In this document: positions 17,573 to 26,939 of the stretch, in pieces
How the letters are laid out: each line of letters starts with the position of its first letter
Numbering within the stretch: the stretch's first letter is position 1
From: JAAFHB01 sp038236995
Lineage (GTDB): Bacteria; Bacteroidota; Bacteroidia; Bacteroidales; Prolixibacteraceae
Direction: 5' to 3'
NCBI GenBank assembly: GCA_038236995.1
Contig: JBBRZE010000008.1
Span: 28,955-92,954, forward strand
DNA: 64,000 nucleotides
The notes under the pieces: generated by a model
Database searches by the model: none
The model's input: only the letters and a program-made list of their open reading frames with translations
What the model was told of the DNA's origin: nothing
Position numbers and translations under genes: made by a program

Positions 17573-20500
17573 TTAGGATTTTTTTCTCATTGCATATTCC
17601 GACGGAGGATAGCCGTATTGCTCTTTGAAACACTTTCTGAAATAATCTGCACTATCGAATCCCGTCATATGCTGAACCTCTTTTACCGACAATTTACCCT
17701 GTTCTAATAGATTTGCTGCTCTTTTTAAGCGAATATTCCGGATAAATTCAACGGCGGTGAGGTTGGTAAGTGATTTTATTTTGCGGTAGAAATGGACCCT
17801 GCTTAGACCCAATTCCTGACTTAGAATTTCAACACTTATCGATGGATCTTCCATATGTTTACTAATGTATTCCATCGCTTTATTTAACAAACGTTCGTCG
17901 ACCGAGGTAATTGTTAAAATCTTAGGCATCGTGATCGATTCCATTTCAAAATGTTGGCGCAACAATTCGCGTTGTCGGATGAGGTTTTTTACTTTCAGGA
18001 TAAGAAATTGGGCACTGAAAGGCTTTGTGATATATTCATCAGCGCCGGTTTCCAACCCTTCATATTTAATGGCAAGGGTTGTTCGGGCAGTAAGCAGAAT
18101 TACAGGAATGTGGCTGGTTCGAACATCTGTCTTCAATTTCCTGCAAAGTTGAATACCATCCATTTCGGGCATCATGATATCGCTGATAACCAAGTCGGGC
18201 ACGATTTCGATAGCCAGTTTCCAGCCCTGCATGCCATCGGCAGCCTCATCGATCAGGTAATTTTCACGAAACAAATCCCGAACAAAGGCCCTCACTTCCA
18301 GATTATCTTCAACAATCAGCAACGTTTGCTTATCCTTGTCTGACAATTTTGGAAGTTCAATGCCTAACGGATCAGGAACGAGATTGCCTAATTTTTCCCT
18401 GAATTTTAGTTCATGCGTGTAGCGGCTTGGATCTTCGCTGTTTTTAAAGTCAACAACTCTTTCTTCTTGTGTCAGGTGCTTTTTCCCTATTGGAAGACTA
18501 ACTGTAAATCTGGTGAAGCCTGATTGTTCTGATGTAGCAAGTCGGCTCTCCACCTTGATTTGACCTTTGTGAAGCTCAACCATCCGTTTGGTCAACTCCA
18601 AACCAACCCCTGTCCCCTTAATTGATTCATTTTCCTTTTCAATGGCCGTATAAAAGCGGTTGAAGATCTGAGTCAGATTTGATGCAGAAATACCCCTTCC
18701 GGTATCTTCTACATAGATTTCTGCGAATTGGATTTTATTCGTTGTCCCTTTAAAAATTGCATTTTCTGCGATATCCGATTCAATGATAGACAGATGCATT
18801 GTAATCCTGCCACCCTTGTGCGTATTTTTGAATGCGTTGGAAAGAAGATTGTATATGATTATTTCCATTTTATCGCGATCGTACCATAAACCAAGTTTCT
18901 CAACAGTCGGAAGGTATTCAAACTGAATATTTTTTGAAGTAGCAATTTCGGCAAAAGCCAAACTAATTTCTTTTAGAAAAGTTACGATATTGCCTTTGGC
19001 TGATTGAAGTTTTTCGTGCCCGGTTTCTAACTTCCTTAGGTTCAATACCTGATCAATCAACTGCATCATACGATTTCCATTGCGTTGAATTAACTGCAAT
19101 TGAGAATTCACCTTCTCACTGAAATTCGTTTCCATCATAATTTTCTCAAGTGGAGCCATGATTAGTGTTAAAGGCGTACGTAACTCATGTGACACATCCG
19201 TGAAAAACGTCAACTTTGATTCATGCAACTCATGTTCTTTCTCACGTTGAAAATGCTCCATTTTGAGCTTGTTTTTCAGATTTGCCCATCGTTGTGAATA
19301 GGCAAAAAAGCTATACATAAGGATGAAAAAAATGAAGACATAAATAACATACGCCCAAACTGTTAGCCACCATGGTGGGAGAACAATTAATACCAGACTT
19401 TTATAATTTTCGCCCCATATAAGTGGATTAGTACTGGCTTTTATCTTCAGTTCATGCTCACCAACTGGCAAATAGGTGAAATTCAGTGTCCTTTGATTGC
19501 CCAAATCGATCCAATCGTCATTCAGATCAGTTAGCTGATAACGGTAAAATGTCTCATCAGGATTGACAAAATTAATGCCGGCGAATTTAAATGAGATATT
19601 ACGCTCGCGATACTTTAAACTGATTTCTTTGGATTCATTTATCGCCATTTTCAGTGGAGAACCTTTTAAATCGGGAGATTGAGTAACGAAATTAATTTGA
19701 AACCCGGAAAAAATAACCGGGGGGAAAAAATCCTGTTTCTTTATATCCTCAGGGGAAAAAGCATTATACCCATTCGTACCTCCAAAATAGAGTTTCCCGG
19801 AGGATGTCTTATACGCACTTCCTGGGTCAAACTGATTACCCTGTAACCCGTGTATCGTTGTGAAATTTATACTTAGCAGCTGTGGTATTCCCTGATCGTT
19901 TTCTGAATATTTAATTTTTGAAATTCCCTTGCTGGTTGATATCCAATAATCGCCGGAATTGTCTTCAAGAATGGCATTAACCGTATTGTCCAGCAAGCCA
20001 TTGTTCTTATTAAAATGATAAGTTTTTCCAGACTTAAAAATATATAAACCCGAGCTTTCTGTGCCAATCCACATCCTACCTTTTGAATCATCCCCAATCC
20101 AATTAACATATTTAAACTGCATTTGAATACCGGCAGTATATTCAGAAATATCAATCAATTTACGGGATTTGCGATCGAAACATTTAAGACCACTTCTCTC
20201 TGCAATCCACAAGTGTCCAAGATGGTCTTCAAATATCTTGGTTACGATATTTCCCACTTCAGGATAGCTTGTGAATTTTTTTTCTTTGGGATCATAAACC
20301 TGAAGAATGCCAACATTCATTCCGATCCAGACAAGTCCTTCTTCAGCGACCCAAATGGTCTCAACCTGATTCTGATTGAGACTATTTGCATTATTTGGGT
20401 CATGAAAAAAACGATTGAAGGTATTGGTTTTCCGATTAAAAAAATTGAGACCTTCATGGGTCCCGATCCATAAATTACCATCTGCATCCGGAAACAAATC

Positions 20501-21802
20501 TTTAATATTATCATCCGAAATGGTATTCAGTCCACCTGTTTTGTAAATGGTAATTTCATTTCTTTTTCTATCTACCAAATTTAATCCGCCATTTCCGGTT
20601 CCAAGCCACAAATCACCTTGTTTGTCAGTATAAAAACAACTAATGACATCACTATTAATACTATTCTTCTCACCCAAAATTCTCTTGAAGTGAGGAAATA
20701 AATTGTTCTGAGGATGATAATAGTTAACTCCACCGGTATATGTTGCCAGCCAATATCCACCTGCATGGTCTTTCAAAATATCATGCACAGAACTATTACT
20801 GATTCCATCAGGATTCGCTGTAGAATATATTATATTAGTAATATGGCTGGATTTTTTATTAAGTATACAAAGACCATCCAATGTTCCAAGCCAAAGTGAA
20901 TCGTTATCAACAAGTATGTTCCGTATATGATCAGAATATATGTTCGAGTTTCCTGTAAACAGATGATTTAAACGCTGAACAATCCCTTCTGAAAAAGTAA
21001 AAGAATAAAGTCCGTTTTTTTCGGTGGCAATCCAATACGTACCATCTTTGTCCTTTTTGATATCTCTGATTTCAATGTTCGATAATTCACTTTTCGCCAA
21101 AGAATCAAACCGAACAGGTAGCAACTTATTGTTTGCCCATAAGTATAATCCGCCCTTGGTTCCAAGCCATATGCCAATATTTATATCGTAAAAAATAGAA
21201 ATAATGTTATTTGATAATGTTGGGGGATCTTCCAGCAGAATTTGTCTGAAACTGTCTGTGTTTGGTATATAAATATTCAGTCCATTGGATGTTCCAATAT
21301 ACAATTTATTATTTGAGCCCTCTGTTATACACCTCACGTAAACATTGCTTAAACCAGCAGAATCTGGAGAAAACAAATATTGCTTGAAGTTATCCTTCAA
21401 CCGGTTATATCGATTTAATCCATCTGCCGTACCAATCCAAAGCACATTACTTGTGGGTGATTTGAATATACAATTGATGTGATTATTTGAAATGCTTGTA
21501 GAATCCTCAAAATCATGTTTATAAATGACATTATCTATGCTGTTGTATCTATTTAATCCCTCTCTCGTCCCAATCCAAATAATTTCTTCATGATCTTCAG
21601 CCACACATAGAACAGAGTTGTATGATAAACCTGATTTCATGTCAATTTTACGGAATTGCATATCTTCGCTAAAAGAAGACAGCAAGAACGCAGATAAAAG
21701 AAAAATAAAATAGGGCCGAATTCTGGTTACAATCATAGAATTTCGAATAAATGATCGGTAAAAGTAATGATTTATTAAGGATTGAATTTGTGGCTTATTC
21801 AT
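17573..21802 (-). CDS. Hybrid two-component system (HTCS) sensor-regulator of the polysaccharide locus
   Basis: About 1409 residues in one chain. The order is an N-terminal signal or anchor (IRPYFIFLLSAFLLSSF), a periplasmic sensor of Reg_prop propeller blades (repeats such as GLNRYNSIDN, DLWLGTGNGGLN, NLWIGTHEGLNFF over about residues 50-690), a Y_Y_Y domain (about 720-800), one TM helix (about 812-836), HisKA with phospho-acceptor H873 (DVSHELRTPLT), HATPase_c (GRGISASNL, GTGVGLELTKRMV), a receiver with D1209 (VISDIMMPEMDG), and a C-terminal AraC-type HTH (about 1300-1408). HTCS proteins bind an oligosaccharide in the periplasm and activate the adjacent PUL. A TTG at 21805 opens the longest frame; the ATG at 21802 is used here, and the ATG at 21736 would give the cleanest signal peptide. 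Confidence 0.95.
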   Translation of the reverse strand: MNKPQIQSLINHYFYRSFIRNSMIVTRIRPYFIFLLSAFLLSSFSEDMQFRKIDMKSGLSYNSVLCVAEDHEEIIWIGTREGLNRYNSIDNVIYKHDFEDSTSISNNHINCIFKSPTSNVLWIGTADGLNRYNRLKDNFKQYLFSPDSAGLSNVYVRCITEGSNNKLYIGTSNGLNIYIPNTDSFRQILLEDPPTLSNNIISIFYDINIGIWLGTKGGLYLWANNKLLPVRFDSLAKSELSNIEIRDIKKDKDGTYWIATEKNGLYSFTFSEGIVQRLNHLFTGNSNIYSDHIRNILVDNDSLWLGTLDGLCILNKKSSHITNIIYSTANPDGISNSSVHDILKDHAGGYWLATYTGGVNYYHPQNNLFPHFKRILGEKNSINSDVISCFYTDKQGDLWLGTGNGGLNLVDRKRNEITIYKTGGLNTISDDNIKDLFPDADGNLWIGTHEGLNFFNRKTNTFNRFFHDPNNANSLNQNQVETIWVAEEGLVWIGMNVGILQVYDPKEKKFTSYPEVGNIVTKIFEDHLGHLWIAERSGLKCFDRKSRKLIDISEYTAGIQMQFKYVNWIGDDSKGRMWIGTESSGLYIFKSGKTYHFNKNNGLLDNTVNAILEDNSGDYWISTSKGISKIKYSENDQGIPQLLSINFTTIHGLQGNQFDPGSAYKTSSGKLYFGGTNGYNAFSPEDIKKQDFFPPVIFSGFQINFVTQSPDLKGSPLKMAINESKEISLKYRERNISFKFAGINFVNPDETFYRYQLTDLNDDWIDLGNQRTLNFTYLPVGEHELKIKASTNPLIWGENYKSLVLIVLPPWWLTVWAYVIYVFIFFILMYSFFAYSQRWANLKNKLKMEHFQREKEHELHESKLTFFTDVSHELRTPLTLIMAPLEKIMMETNFSEKVNSQLQLIQRNGNRMMQLIDQVLNLRKLETGHEKLQSAKGNIVTFLKEISLAFAEIATSKNIQFEYLPTVEKLGLWYDRDKMEIIIYNLLSNAFKNTHKGGRITMHLSIIESDIAENAIFKGTTNKIQFAEIYVEDTGRGISASNLTQIFNRFYTAIEKENESIKGTGVGLELTKRMVELHKGQIKVESRLATSEQSGFTRFTVSLPIGKKHLTQEERVVDFKNSEDPSRYTHELKFREKLGNLVPDPLGIELPKLSDKDKQTLLIVEDNLEVRAFVRDLFRENYLIDEAADGMQGWKLAIEIVPDLVISDIMMPEMDGIQLCRKLKTDVRTSHIPVILLTARTTLAIKYEGLETGADEYITKPFSAQFLILKVKNLIRQRELLRQHFEMESITMPKILTITSVDERLLNKAMEYISKHMEDPSISVEILSQELGLSRVHFYRKIKSLTNLTAVEFIRNIRLKRAANLLEQGKLSVKEVQHMTGFDSADYFRKCFKEQYGYPPSEYAMRKKS

Positions 21803-22056
21803 CAAAACTGTATACTATGAAACTTTTATTAATATTTGAAATTAGAGGACTAATAATTCAGTCCATAAACTAAATACTCTTACATATTCCGCTCAGGCAA
21901 TTGAATTCTTGTTTTTTTCGATTGTTAAAATCATCTTTCTTATTACCTTTGATATATCGATTAAGCTAATATACTTATCAAAATTTAGTTGCGAACAAAT
22001 CGGTGAGTTCTAATAGAATTGATTGGATAATCGACTTATAAATAGCGGTTTACTTA

Positions 22057-22083
22057 GAATGGTTCGAATCCAGTACAACCCAC
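22057..22083 (+). other. tRNA 3'-end-like fragment (T-arm plus acceptor strand), possible attachment-site remnant
   Basis: GGTTCGAATCC has the invariant T-loop (TTCGAAT) with four of five T-stem pairs. It is followed directly by ACAACCC and an A in the discriminator position, exactly the layout of a tRNA 3' end without encoded CCA. No matching 5' acceptor GGGTTGT and no good D or anticodon arm lies upstream, so this is not a working tRNA gene. It could be a leftover from integration at a tRNA, or chance. An imperfect inverted copy (GGATT ... CGAACC) follows at 22090-22106. Confidence 0.3.
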
Positions 22084-22110
22084 AAAATGGGATTCCAAAT
22101 CGAACCAAAA

Positions 22111-22148
22111 GGCAGTAAATCGTTGGTTTACTGCCTTTTTTATTTTTT
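22111..22148. terminator. Rho-independent terminator downstream of the S41/GH78 operon
   Basis: A perfect 9-bp stem (GGCAGTAAA / TTTACTGCC) with a 7-nt loop is followed on the plus strand by TTTTTTATTTTTT. It lies about 50 bp after the S41-like stop on the minus strand, where the stem is followed by a shorter TTTT run, so it may work in both directions. The plus-strand U-run is the stronger one. Confidence 0.7.
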
Positions 22149-22183
22149 CATCAACCAAAGAAAACCAATCAACTCTGAACGAC

Positions 22184-23506
22184 TCACAAAATTTTCAGAA
22201 CATACTTCATCGCATCTTCTCCCGGTACTTTGATATCGGGCTCAATGCCAATTTTATTCAGACTTTTTCCTTCCCGCGTATAATATTCAGAAACAGGTAA
22301 ATAAACGGTATAATCATTGCCGATGCTTATATGCTCTGCCAACATAGTCGAACCAACTGTTTTTTGCCCGACAATCGTGGCTATATTTTCATTCTTCAAT
22401 ATATAAACCAGCGCTTCCGAACCTCTTGATGTTCTAGAATCGGTTAAAACATAGATCTTCCCCTTGAAGGGTTTCTGAGCAGGAACGATATCAAAAAACC
22501 GACCTGACACTTTGCTTAAGTCTCCCTCCTGATAACCAGGGCCGGATAAGCTGAAAAACGATCTTTTATAATCCTGAACTTTAGGAATTGAAATATTGTG
22601 TTCAAACCATTTCCGTGTCAGGTAAATGCCGGCATTAAAGGATTTGTCCGAAAGATAATTGACCAGAATATTTGCAGTAGGCGGGTTTACACTGGTTCTT
22701 CCGCGAAGATCAATTATCAGATTTGCAATTCCTTTCCTGGCGATGATCACAACAATACTGTCCATCTCCTTTCGATTGGATGGCAATTTACCGGCATCAA
22801 AAACAGCAATATTGCCCTTTATTTCCCTGATAATTACCTCATTTTTTCGATCTGAGGAATTATTCCGGGCGGTTGTCCTTCTAATTTCATAAGGTGAAAA
22901 AGGGAGATTTTTCCCCAGCCAATAGAAGATAGCTGCTAGTTCATAATCGTCAGCTATTTTTGGCTTCAACTCATTTACCTTTTTTCTGAAACTCTGCCAT
23001 TCACCCGATTTAAGCCATGTCGGATTGAGAAGATTCTTCTCTGTAATTGAGAACGCTGCGGTAATAATAGCCCCATAGTCTCTGATAGGTTTGTCATTTG
23101 GCACTTTAATACCTGTCAATTGATGCGACCTGTTTTTATTGTCGATGTATTTGCCTATAAAATGATTACCCGAAATAGAAGATGAAAACAGGAATTGCTT
23201 GTCGAAATAATTGAAGGTACCGGTTAACTGAAGACTATCCTTTTTATTTTGAGTTTTTCCTTCAATAAAAACGATCTCCGGATATTTTAACTTCCCGGCT
23301 GCCTTTGCCAAAGTGTAAGTGAAAATCCCTGCAAGATCCTTCAATGCATCTTTTCGGGTGTAGGCTTCAAATGTCTTTTTCGCATCATTCAAATGAAGGG
23401 TGAGCAAAATCTCATCACCATTTTCATTTTCTATCTTCCAGTAGGTTTGTGAAAAAGAATTAAATGAAATCAGTCCCAATATAATTAATAACTGAATCTT
23501 ATGCAT
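22184..23506 (-). CDS. S41 peptidase-like exported protein, probably non-catalytic
   Basis: A 440-residue protein with a signal peptide (KIQLLIILGLISFNSFSQ). The N-terminal half is a beta-rich domain of unknown type. The C-terminal half (about 215-440) matches the tail-specific (S41) fold: LIIDLRGRTSVNPPTANILVNYL, YVLTDSRTSRGSEALVYIL, TIVGQKTVGST, and GIEPDIKVPGEDA. In active S41 enzymes the nucleophile lies three residues before the conserved Glu (TxSAxE). Here that position is R361 (T359-S360-R361-G362-S363-E364), while the usual Lys (GQKT) is kept. It may be a binding protein, or a nearby Ser may serve. It starts 7 bp after the GH78 stop, so the two are co-expressed. Confidence 0.72.
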   Translation of the reverse strand: MHKIQLLIILGLISFNSFSQTYWKIENENGDEILLTLHLNDAKKTFEAYTRKDALKDLAGIFTYTLAKAAGKLKYPEIVFIEGKTQNKKDSLQLTGTFNYFDKQFLFSSSISGNHFIGKYIDNKNRSHQLTGIKVPNDKPIRDYGAIITAAFSITEKNLLNPTWLKSGEWQSFRKKVNELKPKIADDYELAAIFYWLGKNLPFSPYEIRRTTARNNSSDRKNEVIIREIKGNIAVFDAGKLPSNRKEMDSIVVIIARKGIANLIIDLRGRTSVNPPTANILVNYLSDKSFNAGIYLTRKWFEHNISIPKVQDYKRSFFSLSGPGYQEGDLSKVSGRFFDIVPAQKPFKGKIYVLTDSRTSRGSEALVYILKNENIATIVGQKTVGSTMLAEHISIGNDYTVYLPVSEYYTREGKSLNKIGIEPDIKVPGEDAMKYVLKIL

Positions 23507-23513
23507 GCGCTAT

Positions 23514-26500
23514 TTATTTTTGAAACAATACCATTGCAGGAACTTCCTGTTTATCAATTCCTGGTCCTGAATATTTTACCTGTAGGTACATTCCACCACC
23601 TGCCTGGAAATAATGAAGCCGGATGGGATAATTCCCTTTCGTCAACGTGATTTTACCCGTTTTTTCAATATCGGCTCCATGCGGACCGTCATGATTGATA
23701 ATAACTTTATTATCGATGAAGAGACGGGTTCCATCGTTTGACTGGATGTAGAATTCATAAATTCCATCATTTTTAATTTGTATCACACCCTCAAAAGCAA
23801 GCGCATACTCATCCTTTGTCGGAATAATCTGATCCAAACCAAACTTATAAACCGTTCCTTTTTTTATTACCGGAAATTTCGAAAAATCAGGAAGCCGCGT
23901 CCATACCCCTTCGTAATATTTGTAAGTTAAACCATTGATTTCTGGATTGATAAAATCAATAAAATTCGTTTTGGTGAAGCTTGGATCATACCCGTTTAGT
24001 ATAGCTTTTGCTTTGATTACTGTTGGTTCTGATACAGGGAACGGGTTTGTATACAATGTCGATGTACTGTCTGGTTCGGAATTATTGGTTGTGTAATGAA
24101 TATGAGCTTCGGCCACATCAGAAGTAATTCTGATCGTTACTGAATCTTGCAACAGTGCCAAAGTATCGGCTGGATGAATGATTGGATTTGTGAGAATTGT
24201 ATTTCTCAGCATTTTCCTTGGTCCTACAGACACAAATTGATAATCTCCAGATTCGACCTCATAAACAGCATATTTACCTTCCGTCTTTAGAAATTTAACA
24301 TGCGAATTCATAGCTATGGATTTGCCGCTTTCGGTCACTTTCTCCTCATCGTTGGCAAGGACATAAACCGTTGCAGTTGTATTTGCAGGAATTTTCACGT
24401 CCAGCAGGTAATCTTCCCCGACAAATTTCCATTGGGTTTTTAGCTCGCCATACATCGATTGATAACTTGTATTGGCGAATGACAAGCTGCTGAGCGGCGT
24501 TGGCTTGATGATCGCATGTTTAAATCCAGGACTGGCCTGATCGGGAGAAATACCGCCAAGATGCTGATAAAACCATGCACAAACGCTGCCGAACATGGGA
24601 TGGCTGTGCGAAACATCACCCTGAAAGGTTTCCCAAATGGTGGAAGCTCCTTTCCCGATCATAAAACCAAAACCGGGAAAATCGCGCTGGTTCATCAGCG
24701 TATAGGCCAGATCAGCCCGATCCATTTCTGTCAGCACTTCGAGTAGAAGTGGTGTTCCTAAAATTCCCGTATCAAAATGGGCTTTATTTGGACCCAAAAT
24801 ATTCTTAACCAGGCTATCAAAAACTGTGTTAACATTTTGACTTTCAGTAATTCCAAATCCAAGCGGGTAAACGTTAGCGCCCTGCCGCCCGATTGAATAA
24901 CTTGAACTGGCTGCATTAAAATAGACTTTGTTGATATCTGACTTCGCCTTTTCTGCCAACCCGGTGAAATATTCCCGATCGGAATTGTTCTTTAGTATGT
25001 CTGAAATCTGAGTCATCAGATGGCAGCAATGGTAATAATAACAACTATTTACAAAGTCGGCCGGGAGATCCACAATGTCAGGTGGCACCCACTCGCCCAA
25101 CCCTTGATTCGACAGGATTCCATCCTTGTTCAATGAATTCTTCATGTATTCAATCCAGTGCTTCATACCGGAATAATGCTGTTGCAACAACCGGACATCG
25201 CCATAATACTGGTACATATACCACGGGATAATAACGTAGGCAGAACCCCACGCAGTTCCTCCTCCCCCATCCTGGTAAGGAGTTGTATTTGGGACATAAC
25301 CGGTCTTATGATTTTGCGCATCGCTGATATCCTTCAACCATTTGGTATAAAACTGCGACATGTCGAAATTGGATATCGCCGCTTTGGCTGAAATCTGACC
25401 ATCGCCGGTATATCCTCGGCGCTCGCGGTGCGGGCAGTCACTTGGGACGTTGCCATGGACATTTCCAAGTTGAGTCCACTGGTAATTATCCAGTATTTTA
25501 TTTAGCAACGGATTCGAACATTCGAAACTTCCGGCGCGCCGGATATCGGTATTGACTACCCGGCCATCCAGGTTTTCAATAGTTAATGCAGTGGGCGAAC
25601 CGTAAACATCAACATACCTGAAAGCATGCCAGGTAAAGCGGGGTTCCCAAATTTCGGTTCCTTCACCTTTTAAAATATAGGTATCTGTCTGTCCATAAGT
25701 CGGGCCAAATTCTTCTATGAACCGAAGTTTCAACTCAGTTCCTTTCGGACCCGAAATTTTCAGCCTTGCCCAGCCTGAGAAAAGCCGTCCCATATCGAAG
25801 CGATAAACCCCTACGCCACCAGGAGTTACTGAAACAGGCTTTATCGTTTGTGTCACCCGATCAGGAGCCGAAATCTGTGCTTTCAAGATACCGGTTGGTG
25901 GACGAACACTTATCGCTCCCATCCATTTTGAATCATCATAATTGGCTTCATTCCATCCTTGTTTTTCCAATCGTGCATCATAAATTTCTCCGGAATGTAA
26001 TCCGTTATAAAGGATCGGACTTAAAGCACTTTTCCAGCTTTCGTCACTTACTACGATTTCTTTACTTCCATCATCGTATTCAATTGCAAATTGAGCAATC
26101 AGTCGGGGGGTATCGTACCAAAGCATGGTATCATTGGGGCGGTCGGCCTGAATATACCAGCCATTTCCAAGAATGACACCGAACGCATTTCCTCCCTGCC
26201 TGAAGGAAGAAGTGATATCGAAAATTTCATAGAGAACGGTTGTAAACATATTTCCAATCCGTGATTCACTCCATTTCTCCACCTTCCGGCGGTCGTAATT
26301 GGTCTGATTGGGCGACAACACATGATCTCCCACTTTTCCACCGTTGATATATAATTCATAATATCCGAGGCCGCTTATATAGGCACGCGCTTGCCTGATT
26401 TTTTTGGAAATAGTGATTTCTTTTCTAAAAAGCGGAGCTGAATGTTTATATTCTTTTAATGCAATTGCAGCCGGTGCACCGATCCATTTGGCTTTCCAGT

Positions 26501-26912
26501 CATCCTTATCCATCAACCCCATTTCCCAATGGGAGATTGTGCTCCAGTCAGATTCTTGCTTAACTTCATCCCAAATCTTAACTTTCCAACTGACTTTCAT
26601 TCCTGATTTTAAAGACTTTCCATTGTATTCAACCTGAATGGACTGATCAGATTCAATTTTTCCGGAATCCCACAAATCAGGTGAATCATTTTGGAGAACA
26701 CTATCATTTGAAGCCACCATAATCCGGTAGGCTGTTTGTTTTGCTCCCTCGGTATCTTTTTTCATCTGCCACGAGAGTCGTGGTTTTAAGACCTCCATTC
26801 CAACAGGATTAGCGAGGTATTCGCAACGAAGTTCCGAAACTACCGGCTCCACTTTCGTTGTGGTGCAAGCACTCACGATTAGAACAAACAATCCAAATGA
26901 AATTAAGCGCAT
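23514..26912 (-). CDS. GH78 alpha-L-rhamnosidase lipoprotein with chitobiase-like and PA14 domains
   Basis: A 1132-residue lipoprotein (lipobox VSAC). Residues about 20-880 carry the full GH78 layout: fibronectin-like N domain (RPRLSWQM style), the carbohydrate-binding beta domain (ARAYISGLGYYELYINGGKVGD), and the (alpha/alpha)6 barrel with SDCPHRERRGYTGDGQ, which holds the acidic catalytic residues. After about residue 900 there are two additions: a chitobiase/hexosaminidase C-terminal-like module (IHYTTNNSEPDSTSTLYTNP) and a PA14 domain (YEFYIQSNDGTRLFIDNKV ... GNYPIRLHY). The enzyme removes terminal alpha-L-rhamnose; the extra modules probably bind glycan. It heads a short operon with the S41-like gene and follows the phosphoesterase by 27 bp. 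Confidence 0.92.
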   Translation of the reverse strand: MRLISFGLFVLIVSACTTTKVEPVVSELRCEYLANPVGMEVLKPRLSWQMKKDTEGAKQTAYRIMVASNDSVLQNDSPDLWDSGKIESDQSIQVEYNGKSLKSGMKVSWKVKIWDEVKQESDWSTISHWEMGLMDKDDWKAKWIGAPAAIALKEYKHSAPLFRKEITISKKIRQARAYISGLGYYELYINGGKVGDHVLSPNQTNYDRRKVEKWSESRIGNMFTTVLYEIFDITSSFRQGGNAFGVILGNGWYIQADRPNDTMLWYDTPRLIAQFAIEYDDGSKEIVVSDESWKSALSPILYNGLHSGEIYDARLEKQGWNEANYDDSKWMGAISVRPPTGILKAQISAPDRVTQTIKPVSVTPGGVGVYRFDMGRLFSGWARLKISGPKGTELKLRFIEEFGPTYGQTDTYILKGEGTEIWEPRFTWHAFRYVDVYGSPTALTIENLDGRVVNTDIRRAGSFECSNPLLNKILDNYQWTQLGNVHGNVPSDCPHRERRGYTGDGQISAKAAISNFDMSQFYTKWLKDISDAQNHKTGYVPNTTPYQDGGGGTAWGSAYVIIPWYMYQYYGDVRLLQQHYSGMKHWIEYMKNSLNKDGILSNQGLGEWVPPDIVDLPADFVNSCYYYHCCHLMTQISDILKNNSDREYFTGLAEKAKSDINKVYFNAASSSYSIGRQGANVYPLGFGITESQNVNTVFDSLVKNILGPNKAHFDTGILGTPLLLEVLTEMDRADLAYTLMNQRDFPGFGFMIGKGASTIWETFQGDVSHSHPMFGSVCAWFYQHLGGISPDQASPGFKHAIIKPTPLSSLSFANTSYQSMYGELKTQWKFVGEDYLLDVKIPANTTATVYVLANDEEKVTESGKSIAMNSHVKFLKTEGKYAVYEVESGDYQFVSVGPRKMLRNTILTNPIIHPADTLALLQDSVTIRITSDVAEAHIHYTTNNSEPDSTSTLYTNPFPVSEPTVIKAKAILNGYDPSFTKTNFIDFINPEINGLTYKYYEGVWTRLPDFSKFPVIKKGTVYKFGLDQIIPTKDEYALAFEGVIQIKNDGIYEFYIQSNDGTRLFIDNKVIINHDGPHGADIEKTGKITLTKGNYPIRLHYFQAGGGMYLQVKYSGPGIDKQEVPAMVLFQK

Positions 26913-26939
26913 CTTTATGGAATTCAGGTTTTAATGATT

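Larger units (their letters stand above)
21803..22183. other. Intergenic region between the S41-like gene and the HTCS gene
   Basis: About 380 AT-rich bases with no credible ORF. It must hold the HTCS promoter, but I see no confident TAnnTTTG/TTTG pair. It also contains a tRNA-3'-end-like segment and a strong hairpin, listed separately. Confidence 0.6.

Noticed and set aside
17573..21805. A split sensor kinase and separate response regulator
   Set aside because: All domains lie in one uninterrupted frame, as in HTCS proteins.
22010..22083. A complete tRNA gene ending in GGTTCGAATCC...ACAACCCA
   Set aside because: No 5' acceptor strand, D-arm or anticodon arm could be folded upstream, so only a 3' fragment is reported.
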